A stretch of 64,000 bases of DNA from JACCZX01 sp963786295. Its GTDB lineage: Bacteria > Pseudomonadota > Gammaproteobacteria > Burkholderiales > Burkholderiaceae_F. Location of the stretch: the NCBI GenBank assembly GCA_963786295.1, contig CAWAYV010000022.1, positions 21,668 to 85,667 of the forward strand, in the 5' to 3' direction. Under the pieces are notes generated by a model. The model saw only the letters and a program-made list of their open reading frames with translations. It did no database searches and was not told where the DNA came from. Below, piece after piece: positions 9,206 through 19,016 of the stretch. Positions within the stretch are counted from its first letter, which is position 1; each line of letters begins with the position of its first letter. The position numbers were made by a program, and so were the translations under genes.

Positions 9206-12200
9206 ATGGAACACTCGCCCACTAACCCGAGCAGTCGTCCTGTCGACGGCGCGCGACCGGTGTGGGTCCGCGCCATCGTGCTGGCGGCGATCTGGACGCT
9301 GGTGCTGCAACCCGTCGTATCGAGCGCGCAGCTGTCGCAGTCACCGATGTTCACGGTGACGTCGGCGCCGCCGAACGTGATGCTGATGTTCGACGACTCC
9401 TCGTCGATGAACCGGCTCGATTTGAATCCGCCGCCGGCGTACATGGCTCCGGTTGCGTCGTGGAGATACCCGTGGTTAACCGGGACCCCCCTGCTGAAAA
9501 TCAACACGGTCGGCTATTTCGGAATCAGCGGCATGGCGTATTACTTCGGCGGCCAGCCAATCGGCGGGTGGACCGATGGCTACTGGAACTTCGGCTGGGC
9601 CGATGTACTGGCGCCGCTCGCCTGCGTTCAACCCGCTTGCTTACAACCCATCGATTCAATATTTGCCGTGGAACAACAACGGGGTTCGTTTCCCAAATTC
9701 TTCGATTGGCGGCACGAGCAATGTCTCAGTCGGCGCGAAGACCGAATGGGATCCTCGTAATCTGCCGCCGTCGATGGGGGGCGGAACGGTGTTCAGCAAA
9801 TTGACCCCGCCGAACGGTGGCGTCATTGACTCGAACGGCGAACTGCGCACCTGGGCCGCGGTCACGGGCTCGGTGACCTATGGCGGGTTGCCGTCCGGGA
9901 ACCCGTTGCCGTTGACAGGGTTAACGTCCGCCGCGGGCACGGGCGCAGATTTGTTTAGCTCGACGATACAGTGTGGAAAACCCCAACTGCGCTGACCAGC
10001 GCACAGCCCACGAACTACTTCTGGTACTGCCCGGTAGGAACGGCGTGGAGTTCCCCACCGGACACTTGCGACGCTACCAATGATGGAATGCCATCGCGAC
10101 GGGCCGCGAGTGTTGCGTGACCGTGGTCAACATCCCGACGTCCGCGCCGGCAGTCGGCCATGTCTACAACTACTTTTTCGCCGGTGCCTCCGGGTCCGCC
10201 GTTTCCGGCAATGACAGGCCCGGCCGGCGAAATGTGCACGTCGATTTTCCCCACTGGAAACACCAGCTCGGTCGACCGGCGCTCCTTGCACGACGCCCAT
10301 GCTGATCAGTGACCCCCCGCCGTACGAAGTGCCGTGCCCGCCGGGCGGCGGCGAGGTCTGTTACTTCGATCCTCCGCCGACATACACCCCGTCGGTTTGC
10401 ACGACCTACACCACGCATCAGTGGGGCTGCCAGTACGACTACACACTGGTTACGAACAACTACTCGTGCCCGGTCACCACCGCGCAGTATTGCGGCAGCA
10501 GCCTGGCACAGCCGTCTGTACTGGATTTGCGGCGCTGACGCCCACTTCGGACGCCGCGTACGACAGCGGCCACTGGACGCCCGCGCGCTATGTCATGTAT
10601 GACGGTCCGGCGACCCGGACTGCGGCCGAGATCAGCGATCTGACCAACTACCGGATGATCATGATCGACCGCAAGTTCGGCTGGAATGGCGTGACTCAAG
10701 TACCCAGCGGAACAAGTCCTTCCAATGCCGTTGGCAAGTACTACGTCGTTGATGCGGTAACCGGTCTGCCCGCGCCTCCCGGGTTCGAGACCGGATTGCC
10801 CGCAAGCGGATGCTTTCGGCGCATGGTGTACGTGGCAGCAAGAAGCGCAGAACTACGCCAACTGGTACACGTACTACCGTAGCCGCCTGTTTGCGGCCGT
10901 CGCGGTGATGTCCGAAGTCGCCTCCGGCCTGACCGGGCCCGAGCAGTTCATGCGCATGGGGTACGGGCGCATCAATTATTTCCCCGAATAATCGCAATAA
11001 CTGGAACGTGAACAGCGTCACCGATCGCTATCCCAGCCCGTTGCCGAACGTCGATGGCGGCAGCAACGATGGCAGCGTCGAACGCGGCGTACGGCCATTC
11101 ACCGTTAACAATCCGCCGCTGTCGGCAATACCCAATCCCGAGCGGCAGGAGGTCTTTGACTGGCTGTTTACGATCAACGGTCTTGGGCCAACGCCGAACC
11201 GTGAAGCGCTGCACGGTGCCGGGCTTTATTTCACTCGCACCGATTCTCGCGGGCCATGGGGCAATCTTCCCGGAGTCGGCGGTGGCGAACCAACATCGCA
11301 ACATCTGTGGTGCCGGCGCAATTACACATTGCTGGCAACCGACGGTGAGTGGACGCGCCTGCCGGGAGCGCAGCCGCTGCTCGAGTCACCACCGTTGGTA
11401 AGCTACGCGCAGTCCGTTGAGCCGGGGTTCGCATCGGTGTCGCGCTCGATGAGCATCGACGGCCCGGCGATGACGGGCACTGACCGCGACACCGGCTTCC
11501 CATTGAACTATCAATATCTGGTGGCCAGTGAACCGCAGATTTCGGGTGGGTTCGGCAGCTCGCAGACCGAGACGCTGACCGATGTGCTGCATTACTACTG
11601 GAGCTCAGGATATGCGCCCCGATCTTCAGAAACTCGATCAAGGCCACACCGCGTAACCGTGCGTTCTGGCAACACATGTCGTCGTTCATCGTCGGCTATG
11701 GTGTGATCGCATCGGTGGATGACCCGGCACGGGTACCGGCGCTGCGCACCGACTTCGATGCCCGCAACGCGATCGGCTGGCCGGAAGTGGGGCTCGAGCC
11801 TTGCCGGCAGTTGGACGACAACGCCGATGACGCCGCCATCAATCCCGGGTGTGCTTACACCGTGGCCCCGTCGGGTAACCGCATCAACGACACGTTGCGC
11901 GCCGGGCTTACCAGTGGCGGCGACTTCTTCTCGGCCACTTCGCCGGCGGCGTTGAAGTCGTCGCTGCAGGCGGTGTTCGCGGCGATCGGCTCGGATAACG
12001 CGGCGGGAACATCGCCGGGGCTGTCCAGCTCAACGGTCGGTGCCGGCAACATCATCATCCAAAGCGGATTCTTTACCAACATATGGGACGGTTACGTCCG
12101 CGCCTTCGATCAGGTGGCAGCTGCTGACGTTCCTGACGTCCGGAGGGGTGCAGCCGACGCCACTGTGGAGCATCAACTTCTTCCCGCCGGCGACGCGCCC

Positions 12201-14135
12201 GATCTTTAGCTCGACCGCCATCAATACCCCGATCACGTTCGACTGGGCCGAGCCTGAACCGCGCAAAGCCGCACTGATCCAGCCTGCCGGTCGGTTCGAG
12301 TCCGGTACTGGATTATTTGCGCGGTGATCAGTCGAAGGAGCTTCGTTTCGCCGGGCGGGCTGTTCCGCAACCGGCCGAGCACGATTCTGGGCGACATCGT
12401 CAATTCGACCCCGCTTTATTCAAAGGCGGCCGACCATGGCTACACGCGGAAACCGGCGGCGTCGGTCGTGTTGCCTGTTGCGACGGCAACGCAGGGCAGC
12501 TCGCTGTATCCGGCGTATGTGACCGCCAAGGCGACAACGCGTACTCCGCTCGCGATTTTCGGCGCCAACGACGGCATGCTGCACGTGCTGAGCGCGGGTG
12601 TTCCGCCGGCAGATCGGCGGTGGCCGCGAGATTTTCGCCTTTGTGCCTCGCTCGCAATACTTCACCCTGAACCAGCTGACGTCTCCCTGCGTATTCGCAC
12701 CGGTTCTACGTCGACGGCCCGGTCATCGAGAGCGACGTATTCAGACGGCACCGCGTGGAAGACGATTGCGATCGGAACGACCGGCGCTGGAGCTGCGGGC
12801 ATGTTTGCGATCGACATCACCGATCCGGCCACTATGGGCGCCGCCAATGTGCTGTGGGACATCGTTCCGTCCGAGCATGCGGACGCCGACGGTGGTCAGC
12901 GATCTGGGCAATGTGCTGCAGCCGGGCATCATCGGCAGCGTCAAGGACATGTCGGCGCCGAATGGCAACGGCCGCTGGGTGTACATGGTCGGCAACGGCT
13001 ACGACAGCGTCAGTCACGCAGGCGACGCTGTTCGTGTTCGACGCCTTCAACGGCTCGCTGATCAAGGCGATCCAAACGGGCGTCGGTAGCTGCCGCGCCG
13101 GCCAGCGCGCGGAACGGCCTCGGCGGGATCACGCCGGTGTTCGACGGCGCCCGCAACATCATCGCGGTGTACGGCGGCGACAAGCTGGGCAACATGTGGA
13201 AGTTCGACTTCAGCTCCGGCAACATCAATGATCCGGATGGTGCTGGACCCGCAGAAAGGGTGGGAGATCTTCAACAAGGTTGCGGCGCCTTCCCGCACCG
13301 CTGTTCACGGCGACCGATGCCTCGGGCAATCCTCAGCCGATTACGGCGGCTCCGCGCATCACGCCGCACGGCATCTCCGGCGTGCATGTCGGGTTCGGCA
13401 CCGGCAAGCTGTTCGAGCCAGGCGACCAGATCAGCACGCAGGTGCAGTCGGTCTACGTGCTGTGGGACAAAGGGCAGATTCCGACGATTCCGAAGGCCAA
13501 GTCTGCAATCGATCGCATTGGAGGATGCCCCGTGGGATCACGACGGTAACGTGATGACGGTCACCGCGTTGCCGATGGCGACTTTCAGACGATTGAACGC
13601 AGCGGATCTGGCCGCCTACGACTGGACGGTGGAAGGGTTTTACATACCGTTGAAGTTGGAGTTCGGGCCTGCCGAGGGAGAACGCATCCTGTCCGCAGGG
13701 ATTCTGGATGCGGGTGTGCTGACGCTTCACCTCGTTCCAGCAGCAGAACGCGGGCACCGATTTGTGCACACCGGGCGGCACGTCACACGTTTACCGCTTC
13801 AATCTGATCGGAGGCCTGGGTGAAGCCGGCTTCCTCGGCGTCACCGGTCCGGTGGTCGGCAGACGTGTGCAACCGGGCCTGGTCAGCGCTGCGCCGCCGA
13901 TATATGAGCCTGTCGCGCCAGTGGGCCCGATGGTTGACAGCATGACGCAGGCCGATGTGAAGACGATGATGCAGAATCCGAAGTATCAAGCAGTCGGGTG
14001 GCCGCGCGCGTCAGCGCAGGGGCCACGGAACCTGCGCACATGTCGGGTTGAAGGTCGACGGCACGCTGGCGCGAATTCCGACCGCGTGCGCGGGTCTGAT
14101 GCCGCTCAGAGTCATGGGGATCGGGCGTGCGATGA
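9206..14135 (+). pseudogene. pilY1: PilY1-type pilus tip adhesin/assembly protein, many frameshifts (cluster 1)
   Basis: PilY1 is a large secreted protein thought to sit at the pilus tip and to control extension and retraction. ATG 9206 opens a signal peptide and then PNVMLMFDDSSSMN, a von Willebrand-like metal site (DxSxS). The rest is spread over all three frames with well kept PilY1 signatures: NYANWYTYYRSRLFAA, FIVGYGV, GDIVNSTPLY, FGANDGMLHVL, GREIFAFVPR, YMVGNGYDS, VYGGDKLGNMWKFDF and ISGVHVGFGTGKLF. The calcium loop expected before GDKLGNMWKFD lacks the DxDxD residues. The likely stop TGA 14133-14135 overlaps the pilE ATG. At about 1640 residues it is much larger than the paralogue at 55904-58974. 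Exact shift positions were not all resolved. Confidence 0.85.
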
Positions 14136-14591
14136 GGTCGCGTATGAGCAAAGCGAGGCAACGCGGCTTTACGTTGATGGAGTTGATCATCACGATGGTC
14201 ATCATCGGCATCCTGACGGCCATCGCGATTCCGAACTACACCGCCTACATCAGCGCAGCAACCGCGCCGAAGCGCGCAGTCAGCTTCTTGAGACGGCGAC
14301 GTGGATGGAGCGCTGGCGCACGGAGCGTGGGCGCTACGACAACCCGGCAAGCGCGGCAACCCGCCGCCGACGCCGCCGTTTCCGGCAACTTGGACGCAAT
14401 CGCCGCCCGCACCGGCGACCGCAAAGTACACGATCGTCGTAGCGACTCCGACCGCCATCGGCTACACGATCACTGCGACCCCGACAGGCGTGATGGCGGG
14501 TGACGTGTGTGGCGACTTGGCAGTTAACGAGAGCGGTCAGCGTCTGTTCACGGGCGGCGGTGGAACACAGGACGTGTGCTGGAATCGATAG
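14132..14591 (+). pseudogene. pilE: PilE-type IV pilin, frameshifted (cluster 1)
   Basis: This is a type IV pilin subunit. ATG 14132 overlaps the pilY1 stop. The leader and helix read QRGFTLMELIITMVIIGIL and continue IAIPNYTAYIS in one frame. LLETATWMERWRTERGRYDN follows in a second frame, and PPFPATWTQSPPAPATAKYTI to the end in a third, stopping at TAG 14589-14591. The C-terminus has the paired cysteines of pilin D-regions (GDVCGDL and QDVCWNR). Two to three single-base shifts break it as read. The last 99 bases match a second pilin tail starting 16 bases downstream. Confidence 0.85.
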
Positions 14592-14699
14592 TCTCGTGGA
14601 GGGCAAATGGCGGAGATGTTTGCGGAAATCTCCGGTCGATGAGACCGGTTGCGCGATTCGCAGGCGCGGGCTACGCAGGACGTCTGCTGGAATCGCTAG
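14493..14699 (+). repeat. tandem pair of diverged pilin 3' ends
   Basis: Two copies of the same pilin 3' coding segment lie in tandem, at 14493-14591 and 14607-14699. Both begin ATGGCGG, both encode GDVCG(D/N)L, an (N/D)E(S/T)G turn, and the ending TQDVCWNR followed by TAG. Over the final 29 bases they differ at three positions only. In the GDVCG part the differences fall mostly at third codon positions, so the copies diverged while both were translated. The second copy has lost or gained bases between the two conserved blocks. Confidence 0.8.
14607..14699 (+). pseudogene. 3' remnant of a second pilin gene
   Basis: Only the C-terminal part of a pilin can be seen here. Pieces read GGDVCGNL, VDETG, FAGAG and TQDVCWNR with a TAG stop, in frames that do not join. 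There is no start codon with a pilin leader and no room for one before the pilE stop at 14591. It is best explained as what is left after recombination between two neighbouring pilin genes removed the middle. A silent donor cassette for pilin variation is a less likely alternative, since only about 30 codons remain. aroA starts 28 bases downstream. Confidence 0.7.
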
Positions 14700-14727
14700 T
14701 CCGCACGCGGCGTGGCATCATCGCCGC

Positions 14728-16026
14728 GTGACCGCCTGGCCTGCCGTCCTCACCGTTGACCCAATCGACCGCGCCTCAGGCGCGGTTCGTTTGCCGGGTT
14801 CCAAGAGTATTTCCAACCGAGTGTTGTTGCTGTCGTCGTTGGCAGATGGCGAGACGACGCTGGTTAACTTGCTGGACGCCGACGACACCCGGGTCATGGG
14901 CGACGCATTGACACGACTCGGCATTCGAATGCATCGAAGCGAAGCCGGGCTGCACGTGCGCGGCTGCAACGGACGATTCCCGGTCCGCGAGGCGAGTCTG
15001 TTTCTTGGGAATGCGGGCACTGCGTTTCGTTCGCTGACCGCTGCACTGGCGTTTTCCGGTGGCCGTTACGAACTGGACGGCGTACCACGGATGCGAGAGC
15101 GGCCCATTGGCGATCTGGTCGATGCCCTGAACTCCATCGGTGCGCGGATTCGCTCTACCGGGTTGCCAGGCTTTCCACCACTTCTGATCGAGCCTGCGGA
15201 TCGTCTCTCGACCGATCGCGTCTCGATCAAAGCCGACGTTTCCAGCCAGTTCCTGAGCGGCTTGCTGATGGCGGCTCCACTCCTCGCGCCCGATCACGGC
15301 TTGCGAGTCTCGGTCGAAGGGCGCTTGATCTCCGAGCCGTACGTCGAGTTGACACTGTCGTTGATGAAGCAGTTTGACGTGAGCGTGGGTCGCGCGGGCA
15401 ATGACTATCTCGTTCCCCAGGCGCCTTACCGATCTCCCGGCCGATTCGTCGTTGAAGGCGATGCGTCGAGTGCTTCCTATTTTCTCGCTCTGGGTGCGAT
15501 CGCTGGCGGGCCGGTCCGAGTTGATGGCGTCGGCAAGGACAGCGTGCAGGGCGATGTTCGATTTGCGGATGTGCTTGCAGACATGGGCGCACAGGTCGAC
15601 TTCGGTGCTGATCACATTGAGGTGAGCGCGCCTGTTGGCGGGCGTTTGCAAGCGATCGATGCAGATTGCAACCACATACCGGACGCGGCGATGACGCTGG
15701 CGATCGTCGCTTTGTTTGCCGACGGGCCGAGCACGCTGCGTAACATCGCCTCATGGCGCGTCAAAGAAACGGACCGTATTGCCGCGATGGCCACTGAACT
15801 GCGCAAAGTCGGCGCTCAGATCGAGGAAGGTCCGGATTGGATTCGCATCGTTCCGCCTAAACAGTTTCGCGAAGCAACGATCGATACGTATGACGACCAT
15901 CGCATGGCGATGTGTTTTTCATTGGTGTCCGCGAGTGGCGTGCCGGTACATATACGTGATCCGGGATGTGTCACCAAGACATTTCCCGACTACTTTGAGC
16001 GCCTAGCGGCGCTGGTGCAGCGATGA
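14728..16026 (+). CDS. aroA: EPSP synthase (3-phosphoshikimate 1-carboxyvinyltransferase)
   Basis: This enzyme transfers enolpyruvyl from PEP to shikimate-3-phosphate, the sixth step of the shikimate pathway. The 432-residue protein begins at GTG 14728; reading on upstream only enters the pilin remnant. Conserved segments are LPGSKSISNR (Lys26), FLGNAGTAFRSLTAAL, PRMRERPIGDLVDAL, the SSQFLSGLLMAAP region, VKETDRIAAMA and DDHRMAMCF. In the PEP/glyphosate loop the residue matching E. coli Pro101 is Ser102 (TCG at 15031-15033); the glycine matching Gly96 is kept. Its stop overlaps the cmk start. Normally aroA directly follows tyrA; here the first pilin cluster separates them. Confidence 0.96.
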   Translation: MTAWPAVLTVDPIDRASGAVRLPGSKSISNRVLLLSSLADGETTLVNLLDADDTRVMGDALTRLGIRMHRSEAGLHVRGCNGRFPVREASLFLGNAGTAFRSLTAALAFSGGRYELDGVPRMRERPIGDLVDALNSIGARIRSTGLPGFPPLLIEPADRLSTDRVSIKADVSSQFLSGLLMAAPLLAPDHGLRVSVEGRLISEPYVELTLSLMKQFDVSVGRAGNDYLVPQAPYRSPGRFVVEGDASSASYFLALGAIAGGPVRVDGVGKDSVQGDVRFADVLADMGAQVDFGADHIEVSAPVGGRLQAIDADCNHIPDAAMTLAIVALFADGPSTLRNIASWRVKETDRIAAMATELRKVGAQIEEGPDWIRIVPPKQFREATIDTYDDHRMAMCFSLVSASGVPVHIRDPGCVTKTFPDYFERLAALVQR

Positions 16027-16715
16027 ACAATGTACCGGTCATCACGATCGACGGACCGACGGCGTCGGGCAAGGGAACGATCGCGCAGCGCGTGGCCGAT
16101 GCGCTTCGGTTCAATTATCTCGACAGTGGCGCGTTGTATCGGCTGGTCGCTTGGCGAGCGCTGCAAGATGCCGTTAGCGCAGACGATGCCGACCGGTTGT
16201 CCGCCGTGGCTGCTGCCATCGCCCCCCGTTTTGCCGGTGGACGTATCTCGATGGACGGACAGGATGTGACCGCTGCAATTCGCACCGAAGAAATCAGCCA
16301 GTTCGCGTCGCGGATTGCTGCATTCAGTGGGGTCAGAAGCGCATTGCTCAAACTGCAACGATCGCAACGCCGGCCGCCGGGCCTCGTGGCGGACGGGCGC
16401 GACATGGGTACCGTTGTTTTTCCTGAGGCGAGCCCCAAAATTTATTTGACGGCGAGCGTCGCCGCGCGCGCAGACAGGCGCTATAAACAGTTGATCGAAA
16501 AAGGTTTTTCGGCTAGCATCACACCCCTTTCGCAGGAACAGGTCAGGCGCGAGATCGAGGCGCGTGACCAGCGTGATGTGCAGCGTGCTGCATCGCCACT
16601 AAAGCCTGCCGAGGACGCTCACCGCATCGATTCTTCGCAACTCACGGTCGGTGAGGTGGTCGCTCTGGTGTTGAATTGGTACGCACAGTCTCAGGAAGTT
16701 GCATCAAGGCAGTAG
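16023..16715 (+). CDS. cmk: cytidylate kinase
   Basis: Cytidylate kinase phosphorylates CMP and dCMP with ATP, feeding CTP synthesis. The 230-residue protein has the P-loop ITIDGPTASGKGT (residues 7-19), FNYLDSGALYR for the nucleoside monophosphate, VADGRDMGTVVFP, and the lid region with DQRDVQRAASPLKPA. The length and order match proteobacterial Cmk. ATG 16023 overlaps the aroA stop (ATGA), implying coupled translation. rpsA follows 93 bases later, as in most Proteobacteria. Confidence 0.96.
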   Translation: MNNVPVITIDGPTASGKGTIAQRVADALRFNYLDSGALYRLVAWRALQDAVSADDADRLSAVAAAIAPRFAGGRISMDGQDVTAAIRTEEISQFASRIAAFSGVRSALLKLQRSQRRPPGLVADGRDMGTVVFPEASPKIYLTASVAARADRRYKQLIEKGFSASITPLSQEQVRREIEARDQRDVQRAASPLKPAEDAHRIDSSQLTVGEVVALVLNWYAQSQEVASRQ

Positions 16716-16763
16716 AACTAAAACGGGGCGGTCGGGACATCCCTTCCGCTATTGATTAACACC

Positions 16764-16785
16764 GCCTCTGGCGCAACGCCGAGGC
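16764..16785 (+). promoter_or_regulatory. hairpin in the rpsA leader
   Basis: A stem of GCCTC-GGCG pairing with CGCC-GAGGC closes on a CAA loop with one bulged T. It lies 24 bases before the rpsA ATG, and the start has only a weak ribosome site. In E. coli, rpsA translation depends on a folded leader recognised and repressed by S1 itself. A similar role here is inference from position and shape. Confidence 0.4.
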
Positions 16786-16808
16786 GAGAGGTTTTAAACA
16801 GGTATCGC

Positions 16809-18551
16809 ATGGCATCCCCACAAACTCAAACCAGCAGCAAAAACAAAGGCTTCATTAGCAAACAAGGTAACGAATCTTTCGGCAGCGAATCTTTTGCCGC
16901 CCTGTTCGAAGAAAGCCTGAATCGGCAGGAGATGAAGCAGGGCGAAGTGATCACCGCCGAGGTGATCAGGGTTGACTACAACTTTGTCGTGGTCAACGCC
17001 GGCCTTAAATCCGAGGCCTACATTCCCCTCGAAGAATTCAAGAACGATAACGGCGAGCTGGATGTGAAGCCCGGCGATTTCGTGTCGGTCGCGATCGAGT
17101 CGCTCGAGAACGGCTATGGCGACACTATTTTGTCGCGTGACAAGGCCAAGCGCTTGTCGGCCTGGATGAACCTGGAAAAGGCGCTTGAATCAGCCGAGCT
17201 TGTCGCCGGCACGATTACCGGCAAGGTCAAGGGCGGGCTGACCGTGATGATCAATGGCATCCGCGCATTCTTGCCTGGCTCACTGGTCGACACGCGGCCG
17301 GTGAAGGACACGACGCCGTTCGAGGGCAAGACGATGGACTTCAAGGTCATCAAGCTCGATCGCAAGCGCAACAACGTCGTCGTTTCACGCCGTGCGGTGG
17401 TCGAGGCCAGCATGGGCGAAGAGCGCGCGAAGTTGCTCGACAACCTGAAAGAAGGCGCGGTCGTCAAGGGTACGGTCAAGAACATCACCGATTACGGTGC
17501 GTTCGTTGACTTGGGTGGAATCGATGGCTTGCTGCACATCACCGATCTCGCATGGCGCCGGGTGCGACATCCGAGCGAGGTCGTGCAAGTCGGACAGGAA
17601 ATCACCGCCAAAGTTTTGAAATTCGATCAGGAAAAAAATCGAGTTTCACTCGGCGTGAAGCAGCTCGGTGAAGATCCGTGGGTGGGTCTCGCGCGCCGCT
17701 ATCCGCAGGGGACACGGCTGTTCGGCAAGATCACGAATATCACCGATTACGGTGCGTTCGTCGAAATCGAAGCGGGCATCGAAGGCTTGGTGCACGTGTC
17801 CGAAATGGACTGGACCAACAAGAACGTTGACCCGAAGAAGGTGGTCAACCTCGGCGATGAAGTCGAAGTGATGGTGCTCGAGATCGACGAGGACCGGCGC
17901 CGCATCTCGCTCGGCATGAAGCAGTGCAAGCCCAATCCGTGGGAGGACTTCGCGCAGCAGCACAAGAAGGGCGACAAGGTCGGCGGCGCAATCAAGTCGA
18001 TTACCGACTTCGGTGTGTTTATCGGGCTTCCAGGCGGTATCGACGGCCTGGTTCACTTGTCGGACCTGTCGTGGTCGGAGCCCGGCGAAGAAGCCGTGCG
18101 TCGCTACAAGAAGGGCGACGAGATCGAAGCGATGGTGCTGGCGATCGATACCGAACGCGAGCGCATTTCGCTCGGCGTCAAGCAGATGTCGGGTGATCCG
18201 TTTACGAACTTCGCCGCCGGACACGAAAAGGGCGCGATGGTTGAAGGTACTGTTAAATCGGTCGACGCGAAGGGCGCGGTGATCGATCTCGGCAGTGACG
18301 TCGAAGGCTTTCTGCGCGCATCGGAAATCTCAGCGGATCGCGTCGAAGACGCGCGCAATCATCTGAAGGAAGGTGATGCCGTCAACGCGATGATCATCAA
18401 TATCGACCGCAAGAACCGCAACATCAACTTGTCGGTGAAAGCAAAGGACAGCGTCGAAACCGCGGCGACGATGGAGCGGATGCAGTCCGAAGCGCAGACT
18501 GGAACGACCAATCTCGGCGCGCTGCTGAAGGCGAAGCTCGACAACAAATAA
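16809..18551 (+). CDS. rpsA: 30S ribosomal protein S1
   Basis: S1 binds mRNA on the small ribosomal subunit and helps initiation on structured messages. From ATG 16809 the protein has 580 residues. An acidic N-terminal segment containing SFAALFEESLNRQEMKQGE precedes six S1 (OB-fold) repeats; repeats 3-6 each carry a DYGAFV- or DFGVFI-like strand and a later RISLGMKQ- or RISLGVKQ-like strand. A TTG at 16752 would extend the frame by 19 residues but has no ribosome site and no match to the family N-terminus, so ATG 16809 is preferred. The frame is intact throughout. ihfB follows, as in many Proteobacteria. Confidence 0.95.
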   Translation: MASPQTQTSSKNKGFISKQGNESFGSESFAALFEESLNRQEMKQGEVITAEVIRVDYNFVVVNAGLKSEAYIPLEEFKNDNGELDVKPGDFVSVAIESLENGYGDTILSRDKAKRLSAWMNLEKALESAELVAGTITGKVKGGLTVMINGIRAFLPGSLVDTRPVKDTTPFEGKTMDFKVIKLDRKRNNVVVSRRAVVEASMGEERAKLLDNLKEGAVVKGTVKNITDYGAFVDLGGIDGLLHITDLAWRRVRHPSEVVQVGQEITAKVLKFDQEKNRVSLGVKQLGEDPWVGLARRYPQGTRLFGKITNITDYGAFVEIEAGIEGLVHVSEMDWTNKNVDPKKVVNLGDEVEVMVLEIDEDRRRISLGMKQCKPNPWEDFAQQHKKGDKVGGAIKSITDFGVFIGLPGGIDGLVHLSDLSWSEPGEEAVRRYKKGDEIEAMVLAIDTERERISLGVKQMSGDPFTNFAAGHEKGAMVEGTVKSVDAKGAVIDLGSDVEGFLRASEISADRVEDARNHLKEGDAVNAMIINIDRKNRNINLSVKAKDSVETAATMERMQSEAQTGTTNLGALLKAKLDNK

Positions 18552-18561
18552 GTTCAGGGGC

Positions 18562-18582
18562 GCCGGCGCCGTGCGCGCCGGC
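18562..18582 (+). other. GC-rich hairpin between rpsA and ihfB
   Basis: Arms GCCGGCGC and GCGCCGGC pair perfectly around a five-base loop, starting 11 bases after the rpsA stop. No T run follows, so it is not a standard intrinsic terminator. It may slow 3' decay of rpsA mRNA or partly attenuate ihfB; this is inference from position. Confidence 0.5.
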
Positions 18583-18601
18583 AACGACTTCCATGAAAAC
18601 C

Positions 18602-18922
18602 ATGACGAAGTCTGAGCTGATTGCGCGCCTCGCGGAGCGCAATCCGCGCTTGGTCGCGCGCGATGCTGATGAAGCCGTCAATACGATGCTCGATGCGATG
18701 ACGGAAGCACTATCGACCGGCCAACGCATTGAGATCCGCGGCTTCGGCAGCTTTGCGCTGAACTACAGGCCGCCGCGCGTCGGACGCAATCCGAAGTCGG
18801 GTGATCGGGTGCAGGTGCCCGCAAAGCATGTCCCGCACTTCAAGGCAGGCAAGGAGTTGCGCGAACGGGTCGATGGCCAAGAGCCGAGCGATCTAACCGC
18901 GGACGATCAATCGGACGAATAG
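18602..18922 (+). CDS. ihfB: integration host factor subunit beta
   Basis: IHF beta pairs with IhfA to bend DNA sharply at specific sites, serving replication, recombination and sigma-54 promoters. The protein has MTKSELIARLAERNP at the N-terminus, the DNA-binding arm around EIRGFGSFALNYRPPRVGRNPKSG with its intercalating proline region, and ends with VPHFKAGKELRERV. An acidic tail of about 15 residues goes beyond E. coli IhfB. ATG 18602 fits the family start; ATG 18593 would add MKT and cannot be excluded because neither has a clear ribosome site. A strong terminator follows. Confidence 0.93.
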   Translation: MTKSELIARLAERNPRLVARDADEAVNTMLDAMTEALSTGQRIEIRGFGSFALNYRPPRVGRNPKSGDRVQVPAKHVPHFKAGKELRERVDGQEPSDLTADDQSDE

Positions 18923-18939
18923 CCAAGATCACGTGAATG

Positions 18940-18966
18940 GCCGCGATGCGATCGCGGCTTTTTTTT
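18940..18966 (+). terminator. intrinsic terminator after ihfB
   Basis: An eight-base perfect stem (GCCGCGAT with ATCGCGGC, loop GCG) is followed directly by eight T residues. It ends the aroA-cmk-rpsA-ihfB transcription unit 18 bases after ihfB and separates it from lapA. Confidence 0.9.
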
Positions 18967-19016
18967 GCGCGTATTCCCTACAATGAAGTCTCTGTGAATG
19001 GCCGAGGGCTCGTCGC

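Noticed and set aside
6339..14591. Cluster 1 as a phase-variable locus switched by tract length
   Set aside because: The shifts are scattered and not at long homopolymers or short tandem repeats, which phase variation would need.
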